From Morinoia aosen (taxonomy: Eukaryota; Arthropoda; Malacostraca; Amphipoda; Talitridae), in the NCBI GenBank assembly GCA_030386875.1, contig CM059556.1, positions 35,256,964 to 35,320,963 on the forward strand: a stretch of DNA of 64,000 nt, read 5' to 3'. Both the position numbers and the translations under genes were made by a program. Position 1 is the first letter of the stretch; each line of letters starts with the position of its first letter. Of the stretch, positions 42,177-53,825 are shown piece after piece. The notes beneath the pieces were generated by a model. The model worked only from the letters and a program-made list of their open reading frames with translations, had not been told where the DNA came from and made no database searches.

Positions 42177-43001
42177 ATGCCTAACAAACGACGCATTACT
42201 AACAACAGCAGCAACAACAGCATCGAGTTTGAACCGAAGTTTGGTCAATACCCTGATGTGTCTAGCCTTACGAAAGACGGTAAAGAAGTGGTTTCTGTCC
42301 TTATAAAATACTTCGATTCAGTGATGACAAAATTTAATAGTGATATTGTTCAAGTGCAAAATGAAATAAGCCACCTTAAAACGCTATTTGAAACAAAAGA
42401 AGCGGAACACAAAAAAATTCTCGAAGAACAGAATGAGAAAATAGATAGCTTAACCTCCCGCCTCGACCAGTTGGAAAAAAATGATCAGCGCCGAGACATT
42501 GAAGACAAAAAATGTACTCTCGTCATTTCTGGAAGGGAAATACCGCCATCTCACGCAGGCGAAATCTGTAAGGATACAGTCTGCCAGCTCCTGAAGGACA
42601 AGATCAACATTGACCTCTCCGGCACTGACATTACGTCAGCTACAAGAATGGGGAAAAAAACAATAACTGGGAATGTAGATCAAAGAAACATTGCATTTGA
42701 ACTAAAACATTATAACAAAAAACGTGAAATTCTCAACGCCTGCCGAGAAAAGAAACCACAGTTCTTCTTCATAAATGAATACCTCATACCTTCACGAGCT
42801 AACCTCATGTACATTCTAAGGATGGCCAAAAGGAAATTCCCGGATAAAGTTGGAGTCCCAAGAACACAGGATGGAAACATCTTCATATTCAACCCAGGAA
42901 ACCCAGATTCAAGACGCCGCGAGATCAACACGCCAGATGACCTCGAGCAATACCTGATGCAACAACTAAACATGTCATCACAGCAGATCATGGGTGACTA
43001 G
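42177..43001 (+). CDS. LINE ORF1 protein (RNA-binding, coiled coil)
   Basis: A 274-residue protein beginning MPNKRRITNN; the frame is open a further 18 codons upstream without an ATG. Residues about 50-110 form a heptad-rich, charged coiled coil (VQNEISHLKTLFETKEAEHK, LEEQNEKIDSLTSRLDQLEK). The next ~100 residues (KCTLVISGREIP to FELKHYNKKREIL) fit an RRM-like fold. The end carries FFINEYLIPSRANLMYILRM, a conserved motif of ORF1p C-terminal domains in CR1/L2/Jockey-type elements. By family knowledge such proteins trimerise and bind the element RNA. No frameshift or stop is present. No zinc knuckle or PHD finger was found. Confidence 0.88.
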   Translation: MPNKRRITNNSSNNSIEFEPKFGQYPDVSSLTKDGKEVVSVLIKYFDSVMTKFNSDIVQVQNEISHLKTLFETKEAEHKKILEEQNEKIDSLTSRLDQLEKNDQRRDIEDKKCTLVISGREIPPSHAGEICKDTVCQLLKDKINIDLSGTDITSATRMGKKTITGNVDQRNIAFELKHYNKKREILNACREKKPQFFFINEYLIPSRANLMYILRMAKRKFPDKVGVPRTQDGNIFIFNPGNPDSRRREINTPDDLEQYLMQQLNMSSQQIMGD

Positions 43002-43009
43002 ACTAGGTG

Positions 43010-44100
43010 ATCCCCTAAATTAGTCAATTTCATTTTCATCCCCTAAATATGTCAATTTCGTATTAATTTAACCTCAATTAGGTATCATGTCAGTAAACCT
43101 CAACTTGATGCCAGTTCAACCTGAATCTATACAAATGTATAACAGATGTGCTTGTAAACATTTATGACAGCTGTGTGTGAACTTTTGAAACAACGCAATC
43201 AGCAATTTTTTACCTCCCAATGTTACTGTGAATTTTTTCTCTTCTTAACCACTTAAGTATTATTACGCGTAAACCATATTAGCTGATTATATCATTGTCG
43301 TTGTAATCTTCTTATAACCTGATAATCGCTTCTGCCCTCCACTGCCATCGTACAACCATATTAGCTGATTATATCATTGTCGTTGTAATCTTCTTATAAT
43401 CTGATTATATCATTGTCGTTGTAATCTTCTTATAATCTGATTATATCATTGTCATTATAATCTATCAGCAATTTTTCACTTACCAATATTACTGTGAATT
43501 CTTCCTTATTTACCACTACAGTCATTATTACGCGTAAACCATATTAGCTGATTGTATCATTGTCATCATAATCTTTAAAACTTATTCCCTCTTGTATGTG
43601 AACTTATGAAAACGCCCTCAGCAATCTGTTTGCACCAATGTAGTGATATCGAACTCCAATATTATAACAAATAAATAATAGATGTGTGTGTAAACATCTA
43701 TGACATCTGTGTGTCACATTTTGTAACATCGCAATTAGTAATTTTTCACCAACCAATGTTACTGTGAATTCTTCTTTATTTACCACTACAGTTATTATTA
43801 CGCGTAAACCATATTAGCTGATTGTATCATTGTCGTCATAATCTTTAGAAACTTATTACCTGTTGTATGTGAACTTGCGAAAACGCCCTTAGCAATCTGT
43901 TTGCACCAATGTTGTGATATTGAACTCCATTATCACTCGCTCATGGACTGAGTTTGTGTGTACTCACGAAATCGCGCTAGATTTTTCTTTTCACTCTATT
44001 CTCTCTTACTTAATAAGCTACTTTTTAGACTGGAATATCCCTTTAAGCTTGACTCTGTATTTCGTTTTAAGCTCTATAGTACCTAATTCTTACTTTTACT
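43010..44100 (+). repeat. LINE inter-ORF spacer with internal duplications
   Basis: The ~1.1-kb spacer contains ACCATATTAGCTGATT at about 43273, 43355, 43538 and 43808, each followed by TATCATTGTCGT or similar. A larger unit (AGATGTG..TGTAAACAT, CCAATGTTACTGTGAATT, TTATTACGCGTAAACC) is present about 530 bp apart. No ORF is seen. Confidence 0.75.
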
Positions 44101-44108
44101 TATTTTAA

Positions 44109-47100
44109 ATGACTGATCACCCTGTAATATTTGAGGAAATCGATCCAGATTTCAATCATTTGAACAGAATATATCCAAACCTAAACGACTCTCAAGAGTG
44201 TAGGTATACTAATATATCAGAATTCAACGAAACTATACGAATAACTGACCGAGATTTGTCACTCCTGTGTTGGAACTGTAGGTCACTCTATCAAAAATTG
44301 GAAGAGATACAATGTACTATTACTGAACTTAAATATAACCTAGACGTGATTAGCTTCACCGAAAGCTGGCTAGATGACTCGACAAAAGACATGATTCGAT
44401 TTGAAAATTATCATAGTTACCATTCGCTAAGAAAAAACCAGCGGGGCGGAGGCATCAGCACATATATATCTAACCACATAGACTCGAGAACCATAGCAAG
44501 TGCAACCATGAATCAGGATCATATAGAATCACTCTTCGTAGAACTTTTTAGAGATGGTAAACGCATTGTGCTTGGAACGGTGTATAGGCCTCCTACAGCC
44601 TGTCCTATATCCTTCCTGAATGAATTGAATCGTATTATTTCTCAGTTCAACAGGCCCTTATACAATGACATAATAATATGCGGTGACTTCAATTATGATC
44701 TACTGAAACATGAAAGCCATGAACCAATCTCTAATTTCCTAACTACCTTTCAGTCTCAATCCTTCCTTCCGATCATTACAAAGCCTACACGAATAACCTC
44801 AGAGTGTGCTACGCTGCTTGACAATATCTTTATGACAGACCCTAGTGATTTTCTTGCTGGAATAACTACTTCTGACTTATCAGATCACTTCCCAGTTTTT
44901 CTTATTAAGAAAAATGTCTATATTGCTTGCACCAAGGCACGGGCTGAAACTTACTCATATCGTAAAATAAACGAATCAAATCTTGAAGAAATGCGCACCG
45001 TTCTAGAAGAATCAATGCCTACATTGCACATCTCTCAACAAAACAATAATACTACGAGCATTGATGAAGCAGTAGTAAAGTTGACTGAAACTATAATGAC
45101 CGCATACAATCAGTGTTGCCCAATTGTAACTCGTACAGTTACCCCGAAAAATAAACATAAGCCCTGGATTACTAGAGACATCGTGATAAATATAAAGAAA
45201 CGTCAAGCGTACCTAGCCCTCCTTTTCGAAGGACGAATATCTAGAGAAACATATAACCGATTTAGAAACTATGTAACAAACCAGATAAGAACATCAAAAA
45301 AGAACTACTTTACGCTCAAGTTTACTCAATTCAAAACTGACGTTAAAAAGACTTGGCATCTCCTTAACTCCTGCTGTAAACCGAATAATGCCGATAAAAA
45401 GAAAATTGAATATGTTGTTCAAGATAATGTAAAATATCATGAGAAGAAAGAAATTGCTAATCTCTTTAACAACTTCTTCGTAAACGTAGGGAAAACAATA
45501 GCTGATGGTATTCTAAGTGAACCTACTGATCACCTGGAATTTATGGATCATATTCGAGAACCCAACTCCTTTTTCTTTACGCCTACAAACTCCTCCGATG
45601 TAATTACGTGCATAAACAACATGAAAAATAAATCGAGTGGGTTACAAACGTTTCCGACTAAAGTACTTAAAGTTATTGCTGACATTGTAGCCCCACTGAT
45701 ATCAAATATTATTAACCAGTCTCTCTTACTAGGCACTTTCCCGAACTCCCTCAAAATTGCTAGAGTAACCTCAATCTTTAAAAGTGGTGAAAAAACCTGT
45801 GTAAACAATTATCGACCTATCTCCATTCTACCAATTATTAGCAAAGTATTCGAAAAGATTGTGTATAAAAAGTGTACTCTTATTTTGAACAAAAATCATT
45901 TCTTTACGATAAACAATACGGTTTTCGCTCTAAAAAATCAACAACACAGGCTATATTAAATCATTTACAATTCCTCTATTCTAATATAGATGAAGGAAAG
46001 CCTGTCTTCTCTGTATTTCTTGACTTCCGAAAAGCATTTGATTGTGTGGACCATAAAATACTATTATCGAAACTACACTGTTATGGCATTCGAGGGATTG
46101 CCCATGATTGGTTCAGATCATACCTAACAAATCGGAAGCAATACGTTGTCATTGACGACGCAAAATCGGACCCACAGACAATTAGCCATGGAGTTCCACA
46201 AGGATCTGTTCTCGGGCCTCTCTTGTTTCTGATTTTTATCAATGATATTGTAAAATCTACATCATTCTTCAAATTCATACTTTTTGCCGATGACAGTACG
46301 CTTTCTGCGGTCCTTCCGAACCAAAATCCTGCTATGATTGTGGAGAGTATAAATACTGAACTTCACAAGGTTTCATCGTGGCTCAAAGCTAATAAAATAA
46401 GCCTAAATATCGATAAAACAAATTATATTACTTTCTCATACAAGAAAGATGTATCTCTCCCATGCATTAAAATTGGCGAAGGTGAAATCGAAGAAACCAA
46501 CTCATGTAAGTTTCTGGGCATCATAATAGATAAACATCTGACCTTCAAAGAGCACATCACTCATATTAGTTCTAAATTATCAAAATCCATCGGAATCCTA
46601 AATAAAGTTAAAAATTTTCTGCCTGAAACAGCTTTACAAATGCTCTACCGAACGCTCATTTCTCCATACTTGCAATACGGAATAGAAGCATGGCACGGAA
46701 CTGATAAAAATAAAACCAACAAAATTTTTACTCTGCAGAAAAGGGCTGTCAGAGCGGTAAAGAACCTAGAATATAATGCTCACACAAATGATTCTTTCAA
46801 AAATTTACAAATACTTAAACTTTCGGATCTCGACAAAATCTCCATCTGTAATTTCATTTACAAAACATTAAGAAATGATGGCGACAATAGCCTAAGACAA
46901 TTATTGACTGCGCAAACTGGTCATCACGACCATTTAACCCGAAATAGAAGTAAATTCATGCTTCCTTATTATTCAAAGGCCAGGTCGCAACACAGTATTC
47001 TCTTCGTTGGAACCAAAACTTGGAACTCTATACCTGCAGAGTTCCGTGAATGTAATTCGTACACAGTATTCAAAAGACATCTTGAGTCTCACTTCCTATC

Positions 47101-47110
47101 AGAATACTAG
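44109..47110 (+). pseudogene. LINE ORF2 (AP endonuclease + reverse transcriptase), frameshifted
   Basis: Would be about 1000 residues. The N-terminal part shows an apurinic endonuclease: LCWNCRSL, ISFTESWLDD, RGGGISTYI, GTVYRPP, ICGDFNYDL and TSDLSDHFPVF. The reverse transcriptase follows: VTSIFKSG..NNYRPISILP, then after the shift QYGFRSKKST, VFLDFRKAFDCVDHKILL, HGVPQGSVLGPLLFLIFIND and FILFADDSTL (the FADD catalytic box). It continues to CKFLGIIIDKHLTF and a C-terminal helical part ending HFLSEY. Near 45862-45875 (an A-rich run) the reading frame changes by one base, so the first frame ends at 45959 and the second carries on to 47110. No other stop occurs, indicating a young copy. A programmed shift is not suggested by the position inside the RT domain. 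Confidence 0.92.
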
Positions 47111-47525
47111 TCGTGTAAGATCACCGTGTCGAAATCTTGCCTCCTACATGTAACTAATGATAATGTCATAATGTAACTTGCCTTGTGTACCATAACCAAT
47201 CTTCTCTCTGCTCTTGAATCGTTTTATCGAACATACTGTTAAATATAGCCGACTTGACCTATATTGTAAAATACAGCATAAAATATCGAGTTAATTATCT
47301 CAATGATCAGTCTAATGCGAAACTAGGTTAAGTGAACTAGGTTAAACATTTGTACACCCTAGAATAACGTGATGGTAGGATGCCCTAGAAGTCGCTGAAC
47401 TTATTCGGGCCCACAGGTAGCTATACTCAAATTTGACCATTGTACTAGACTTAAGTAAAATTCTACCTCTGTATCACCTGTGGTAAATAAATTGTTTAAA
47501 TTGTTTAAATTGTTTAAATTGATAT

Positions 47526-49528
47526 CAGACCCCGCCGAACTCGGTATCCACGATACGGGCTTGAGTATATAAGGCTCTAGATCTCTCTAATTCTTTTCAA
47601 AGTGACTTATTATAGTGCTCTTGGACATCGAAAATGAGTGTATTAATTTACCAATGAAGTGAAACCAAGACCGCCAGTACTAATTTCTTCCTATCTATTC
47701 TTAAGAGCGTGACACGGAACATATAAATACACGACGGTCATTCTTAGCACTATATTACTAGTGTACCCGAGCCATTAAAAATGATGGCAAATACTGTTGG
47801 AAAGATATTGAATAAAATTTCATATAAGAACGCAATGCAATCTATCCCTCTGTCTGTCAGTGTGTCACACTCTTCTAAACGATAGCTTTGATAGCAACAC
47901 GGATGAAGCTTGAGAAATACAAGAAATCATTCTATTGCGTGTTTTTTCTGTGGTAATTCAATTTCCTTACACTTGCATTATGGTATCTAGAATGCACAAT
48001 CGATTTATTATTACAAATAGAAATTTTCTTTGGACTATTTTCTATTGAAATTGATCATCAAAAAGAAATGTTTTAAATTAGTTTGACAAGTAACCTGGCT
48101 ACCACTTAGTATAACGCCCAAGATTTTGAAAATTGAGTTATCGTTTTCAGAATTGTGATTTTTCTTCAACAGCTTCAAAGAGATCATAGAGGATATTTTA
48201 GAATTAAATTCTTGTAAAAAAAGGCCAACATGGTTAGAAACATGTCCAACCGATGAAAACTAATTCGTCGAAGCAATAAATGAAATTCATAGTAAAAATG
48301 GATGATGTTCGAGAGGTTTCCGCGCGCTTTTCGAATTACGTACAGTTCAAAAAAGGTGCAAAAGTTCGTTGGCTTAAAAAAGGAAAAATAATTCGTTAGT
48401 GCAAAGAAGGTCACACTCAGCATAATTTATAATCGCCATACAGATTTAAGCCCTGGATTCTATATTGTGTGAATGATGGGTAAAATATTCCTCATTCGCA
48501 TAATATTCCGTATACGAAAAACCAAAAATAAACAGCAAGCAAATTACGGTCTATCTATGAGCTGCACATTAGCTTTCGCAAACCCCAGCTCGTAAAAGTA
48601 AAAATTTGCTGGAGTTGCTAACTTGAATCAGGCACTGCATCAGTAGAACAATTATGTAGTAGCATTAGTATAACTATTAATATTAGTAGAACAACTTAGA
48701 ATAACTTTAATTCGAACACGCTGAGATTCACTTAGCAAGAGTAGCTGGGACTAAATTCAATTCGTGCCAGTTTAACTAACTTTTATTTGTAAGAGTTGGC
48801 GATCTCATAAGATGAAATAACTCTAGGATGAACTGCATAACGCTGGAAAGATACGGACCAGAAGTGATCGGTGCGGAGGCTGCAGCGAGTATGAGCATCG
48901 AGGTGGTCAGGTGGTGGTCACCAGATATTTCTGCAGATCACCTAGCCTGCGTGATCCTCATTTTAATGGCCTGCAGTCCTCCTTACCTCGCCCCTTTCCC
49001 ATCCCTTGCCCCTTTCCCCACCCCTTGCCCTTTTCCCTCACACACCAAACCCATATAGTTGTCTTACCCCATCTATGTCGTCTGTAACAAAGACGGAGTA
49101 GCCGTAACAGGGTTGCAACACATTTTTTTCTTTACCCCAGATTTGCAGTAAAAATTCCCCCATATTCAGCAAAAATCACCAAAGATTAAAAAAACATGAT
49201 ACGGTATAGATTACCTAAAAACTGACTTTACACAAAGTATATTTAGCATGTAAAGTTTTTCCTCTACTCCAGCTTGTACGGTCATAGTTGTTTGGCTACC
49301 TTGAGCAGAACCTGAGTTGCATCTCACGGGACCCACCTTCACTTCTACTGGAGAGTTACAAGAATCTTTTCCTAAAAAGACTACAAGAAAATTTGCAGCA
49401 TAGTGTAAGAATAAATTGTGAAGTTTACTTCAAATCCAAGGGCGTCCAGGCAAACAAATTAACATTTCAGAGTCATGGCTGGGTGAGCTTTTCATGGAAT
49501 GTTTTTTCATAGCTGGCAAGCGATAAGT
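47526..49528. other. Host DNA, no gene recognised
   Basis: A GC-richer patch at 48835-49040 (GAGGCTGCAGCGAGTATGAG, with CCCTTTCCC/CCCCTTGCC repeats) stands out but gives no recognised protein or confident splice sites. The rest is AT-rich. Confidence 0.4.
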
Positions 49529-50119
49529 TTAACCCTTTCGGTACTGACGGCTACTCCAGTGCCAAGTTGGCTAGTGCTTCCAGTTTAGGGCATCTAACCT
49601 AGTTTTGAAGTAATTAAACTAGTGAGGGAATATTTTGAAGTACATAAAAAAATTAGGGAAATTACAAACATTCTTTAAACTAGTTTTTAAACAATTCCAG
49701 AAGCCTGCACACGGAAATTACCATAGAAGACCATAGGACCCTGTAATTACCATGGGACCCTCTAGCATAGGCGAGCGTAAGTTCATGTCACAAGGTCCGT
49801 GCAACACATTCACTACCTTTTCCATTTAACTTGAGCAAGTTCTTTCTGAACTTTGTTTATTTTTGGTAAATTCTAGCAAAAACTTATAAATGATTTCTTC
49901 GTAAAACAAAAACTTTATCATCAACATCAAAAATTGCTTTCGCCAAGCATAGAGCTTCAAAGATTTAAAAAAATTTAAAATTGAAATAAAGAAGTAGGGA
50001 CTTGCTTAAGCTAAAGCACCCACACTAGGACAATTTTACTGAATATTCAGAATAACGACAACTTTTTCCCCAGGAAGTTTTTCCCTAAACCGTTTAAATT
50101 ATCGTACAGAAAGGGTTAA
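49529..50119. mobile_element. ~590-bp TTAA MITE
   Basis: TTAACCCTTTCGGTAC at the left matches the reversed right end TTAACCCTTTCTGTACGA. TTAA is at both boundaries (49529-49532, 50116-50119). No transposase frame. A piggyBac-like non-autonomous element. Confidence 0.75.
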
Positions 50120-50555
50120 ATTTGACCATTTTACTTTGTCAAAAAACTGCCTGACTAAGGAGGTAAGCTTTCATTCAGCTAAGTGGGGTTTCAATAGTAC
50201 TTATTATATTATAAGGTAATTAAAACCTTCCTAACCTCAATTGTTTCTTTGAAAAATTCATATACATTCCCACTATAAAATTCACTATATTCCTCATTGA
50301 ACTTTTGATATATTCTACACTGAAAGATCGTTGTTACGTGTCGAATATCTGAACATAATCAATGACTAAAAAATATCTGTGAGAATATCTAAATAACGCT
50401 GAGTTATCCACCCTGGAAGATCTTGACGGTCTATATGAGTGTGCTGTGGCATTCCAGAGGTCTGGCTGCAGCTCGAAGTGGAAAACGGGATGCTTGAATC
50501 CTAAGGGGTCTACGTCGTCCAGAATTAATGGAATCGCATTCTTAATGAGACGGGC
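50120..50555. other. Unassigned DNA with a GC-richer block
   Basis: 50400-50540 (CACCCTGGAAGATCTTGACG, CAGCTCGAAGTGGAAAACGG) is less AT-rich than its surroundings, but no frame holds a recognised domain. AGGTAAGCTTTCATTCAGCT near 50160 resembles AAGTAAGCTCTCACCCAGTC near 51870, on either side of the array. Confidence 0.35.
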
Positions 50556-51790
50556 ATCTTCCTAGTGTTGCTGGACTTCTTCATGCTAACTGTACGAGCA
50601 TCTTTCTAGTGTTGCTGGACACCTTGCTAACTGAACGAGCATCTTCCTAGTGTTGCTGGATACCTTTCTAACTTTACGAACATCTTCCTAGCGTTGCTGG
50701 ACTTCTTCATGCTAACTGTACGAGCATCTTTCTAGTGTTGCTGGACACCTTGCTAACTGTACGAGCTTCTTTCGAGTGTTGCTGGACACCTTGCTAACTT
50801 TACGAACATCTTCCTAGTGTTGCTGGACACCTTGCTGACTGAACGAGCATCTTCCTAGTGTTACTGGATACCTTTCTAACTTTACGAACATCTTCCTAGT
50901 GTTGCTGGACTTCTTCATGCTAACTGTACGAGCATCTTTCTAGTGTTGCTGGACACCTTGCTAACTGTACGAGCATCTTTCTAGTGTTGCTCGACACCTT
51001 GCTAACATTACGAACATCTTCCTAGTGTTGCTGGACACCTTGCTGACTGAACGAGCATCTTCCTAGTGTTGCTGGATACCTTTCTAACTTTACGAACATC
51101 TTCCTAGTGTTGCTGGACTTCTTACTAACTGTTCGAGCATCTTCCTAGTGTTGCTGGACTTCTTGCTAACTGTTCGAGCATCTTCCTAGTGTTGCTGGAC
51201 TTCTTGCTAACTGTACGAGCATCCTCCTAGTGTTGCTGGACTTCTTGCTAACTATACGATCATCTTCCTAGTGTTGCTGGACTTCTTGTTAACTGTACGA
51301 GCATCTTCCTAGTGTTGCTGGACTTCTTGCTAACTGTACGAGCATCTTTCTAGTGTTGCTGGACTTCTTGCTAACTGTTCGAGCATCTTTCTTGTGTTGC
51401 TGGACTTCTTGCTAACTGTTCGAGCATCTTCCTAGTGTTGCTGGACTTCTTGCTAACTGTACGAGCATCTTACTAGTGTTGCTGGACTTCTTGCTAACTG
51501 TACGAACATCTTGCTAGTGTTGCTGGACTTCTTGCTAACTGTACGAGCATCTTCCTAGTGTTGCTGGACTTCTTGCTAAGTGTACGAGCATCTTGCTAGT
51601 GTTGCTGGACTTCTTTCTAACTGTACGAACATCTTGCTAGTGTTGCTGGACTTCTTGCTAACTGTACGAGCATCTTGCTAGTGTTGCTTGACTTCTTGCT
51701 AACTGAACGAGCATCTTCCTAGTGTTGCTGAACTTCTTGCTAACTGAGCGAGCATCTTCCTGGTATTGTTTGTCAACTTGCTAATAAAAT
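50556..51790 (+). repeat. ~41-bp minisatellite, ~30 units
   Basis: Units built on GAGCATCTTCCTAGTGTTGC, then TGGACTTCTTGCTAACTGTAC. The left part mixes a shorter TGGACACCTTGCTAACT variant with a longer CTTCATGCTAACTG variant. A compound of three units repeats at about 50580-50700, 50700-50815 and 50890-51000. Confidence 0.92.
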
Positions 51791-51921
51791 AAGCAATTTC
51801 AAAGTGTTGCTGGACACGCAGTGGAATACATAAGTTTTTTCTTTGCCCGAAACAGCTCTAAAGAGAGAAAGTAAGCTCTCACCCAGTCAAGTAGACGTTT
51901 AACTATGTTTAGATACGAGAG

Positions 51922-52290
51922 ATTAGATTATAAGTTAGTTTAAGCCTCCCAAACTGCACCGCTACAAAAAAAGAGCGTATCGAAGAGAGGAAGGAGGAAG
52001 AAACCATTTAGTATGGAGATAAGAGAAGGAGGAATCTATTCAGAAGGGACATAGAAACCGTAAGTTGAGAAAGAAGTTCATAAAATTAGATAAAAGTTGA
52101 ATAAAAAAGTCAGAGGTGCTGAAAAACAGGACAGTAGTGAACCGAAAAAAAGTGGTCCTTAACATAACAAAGAACATTTTATTTCAACAAAAAGAAGGCC
52201 TACCTAACTCTCAAATCGGGCCGGCCCTCACATTTTCCCCCCGGGAGCGCTAATTTCCATAGATACAATAATTGTATCCCCCTGAGGGGA
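51922..52290 (+). mobile_element. ~355-bp dispersed repeat copy
   Basis: AGATTAGATTATAAGTTAGT start, AAGAGAGGAAGGAGGAAGAA and ACCATTTAGTATGGAGATAA body, ATTGTATCCCCCTGAGGGGA end. Confidence 0.85.
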
Positions 52291-53248
52291 GATACGAGGG
52301 ATAGCCGAGGAATGGATTCGTCTCACCCGATAATGAGTTCACGAAGACGGTGAAGAAATTTGTAAGCACTCCATTTCATGCGACTGGAGTGAGAATATCT
52401 CGCTTGTCAACGGGAATTATACTATAGATTATACATTAATCAAACCTTCCTAGACACAACAAAGGTATTTCAAAGAGAAGAAAGAGGCGAGTACCATGAA
52501 GTATGGAGTAAACACGGATTAAGTTAGATGCACGGACATTTTTCAAGCTGTCGACTAAAACATTCAACGGGTGACTGACGCCACCTTTTTTTGATAAATA
52601 ATAAGAAAAAATTCCAAGACAAATTCGACAATTTTAACGTTAAGTTTCCCAATTTTCCCATTCGAAATTTGCAATATTAAGGCCCTTCTTATTTTTCTGC
52701 AATGCTATCGCCCTCGTTTCTGATATACTACTAAGGTCCTCTCCATTTCTCACAGCACTCAGGCCTTCTTATTTCAAGCAGTGAAAAATTTACAAGTTCC
52801 TGCAGTGCTGAGGCCCTTCGAATTTGCTGAAGAACTAAGAAGCCCATCATGAAATATGTTTGCTGTCACTACATTACGTCCCAATTTGGCCAATAGAACA
52901 CTCATGACAATGTTTTCTTTGCATATATATGGTAAGAAAATCATGAATGAAATTTTATTGGATGCACTGTTAAAAATATTCATATTTGAAGCCATCTGTA
53001 CATACTGTTTCTTGAAACTTCTTTTTCGCCGTCATATTTAAGAATAGACTTCAAGCTTTCCTTGATAGTAATCAAGAACCAAGCTTTCCTTGATAGTAAT
53101 CATAGCGTATATCTTCACATATTTTCCAAAAGGCCAACCGTTCCCTATCCAAGTCATAAAGCAGTGACAAGAAAGTAAATAATTAGATTTATATTCGTTA
53201 TGAAATTTAATCGTCCGGGATCGGTATTTTAAATTACGCACCGCTAAC
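52291..53248. other. Host DNA, no gene recognised
   Basis: A partial repeat-family fragment (ACCTTCCTAGACACAACAAA, AGGTATTTCAAAGAGAAGAA, CATGAAGTATGGAGTAAA) lies at 52440-52515. CTTGATAGTAATCA is doubled at 53060-53100. Confidence 0.4.
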
Positions 53249-53371
53249 AGCGAACGTTTTTCAGTCAACTAGGCTACGCTACGAGCCGTTTTCTTCCACC
53301 AAGATCCTCGACCTTTCGGTCAGAAAAAACACGTTGGGTAGCGTAGCCTAGTGGACTGACGAGCTTTCGCT
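53249..53371. mobile_element. ~97-123-bp MITE with long inverted repeats
   Basis: CAGTCAACTAGGCTACGCTAC (53262) pairs with the reversed right end, where CTAGGCTACGCTAC is perfect and CAGTC is shared. Pairing extends outward weakly to AGCGAA at 53249 and TTCGCT at 53371. There is no coding capacity. The family is different from 53718-53825. Confidence 0.7.
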
Positions 53372-53487
53372 GCCTGTTGTACCACTACGATGGCGTAAAA
53401 TGTTTGAAAATACAAACTCTGAGTACAATACTTTGATTCCAGGTACTGAAACCTGCGTACAGAACATTCACGGGCTCGCAAACGAGT

Positions 53488-53575
53488 CTAAAAGAAAGAA
53501 AGGAAGAAAGAAATACATAAATAAATAAAGAAAGAAAGAAAGAGAGAAAGAGAGAAGGGAAGAAAGAAAAGAAAT
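53488..53575 (+). repeat. (GAAA)n purine tract
   Basis: Imperfect AAAGAAAGAAAGAAAGAGAG low-complexity sequence. Confidence 0.85.
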
Positions 53576-53717
53576 AAAAACAGCTGATATCCAATGAAGA
53601 TGATACAAAAAACATCACTGGTTTTTAAAATTTCTCATCGTAAAAATCCTCACATGATATACACACATGGGTGTCGTAATGCTCATGTCAATAGACGAAA
53701 AAGATGATTGAGGGAAT

Positions 53718-53825
53718 CCCAGTCTAACTTTTTCGCCGCCTGCATGCATGCTTTCCGCGGCCCAAGCAATTAAATCGTTTGGGCGGCCAAAAACCTGCAT
53801 GCTCCGGCGAAAAAGTTAGACTGGG
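53718..53825. mobile_element. 108-bp near-palindromic MITE
   Basis: CCCAGTCTAACTTTTTCGCC at the left is complementary to GGCGAAAAAGTTAGACTGGG at the right. Inner blocks (GCATGC, CCGCGGCC/GGCGGCC) also pair, so nearly the whole element folds. AT lies outside each end. Same family as 34250-34352. Confidence 0.8.

Larger units (their letters stand above)
41931..47519 (+). mobile_element. Nearly full-length CR1-like non-LTR retrotransposon
   Basis: About 5.6 kb: a short 5' UTR, ORF1 (42177-43001), a long spacer, ORF2 with endonuclease and reverse transcriptase (44109-47110), a 0.4-kb 3' UTR, and a three-unit AATTGTTTA tail. TGATAT occurs just before the presumed start (41925-41930) and at the end (47520-47525), a possible short target duplication. 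Lack of a poly(A) tail and the 8-bp terminal repeat fit the CR1 superfamily; the exact clade is not certain. One frameshift in ORF2 probably inactivates it. The same family contributes 53-546 and older fragments. Confidence 0.9.

Noticed and set aside
45862-45875. Programmed frameshift in LINE ORF2
   Set aside because: It falls inside the reverse transcriptase domain at an A-rich run and changes conserved residues around it; a single-base indel is simpler.
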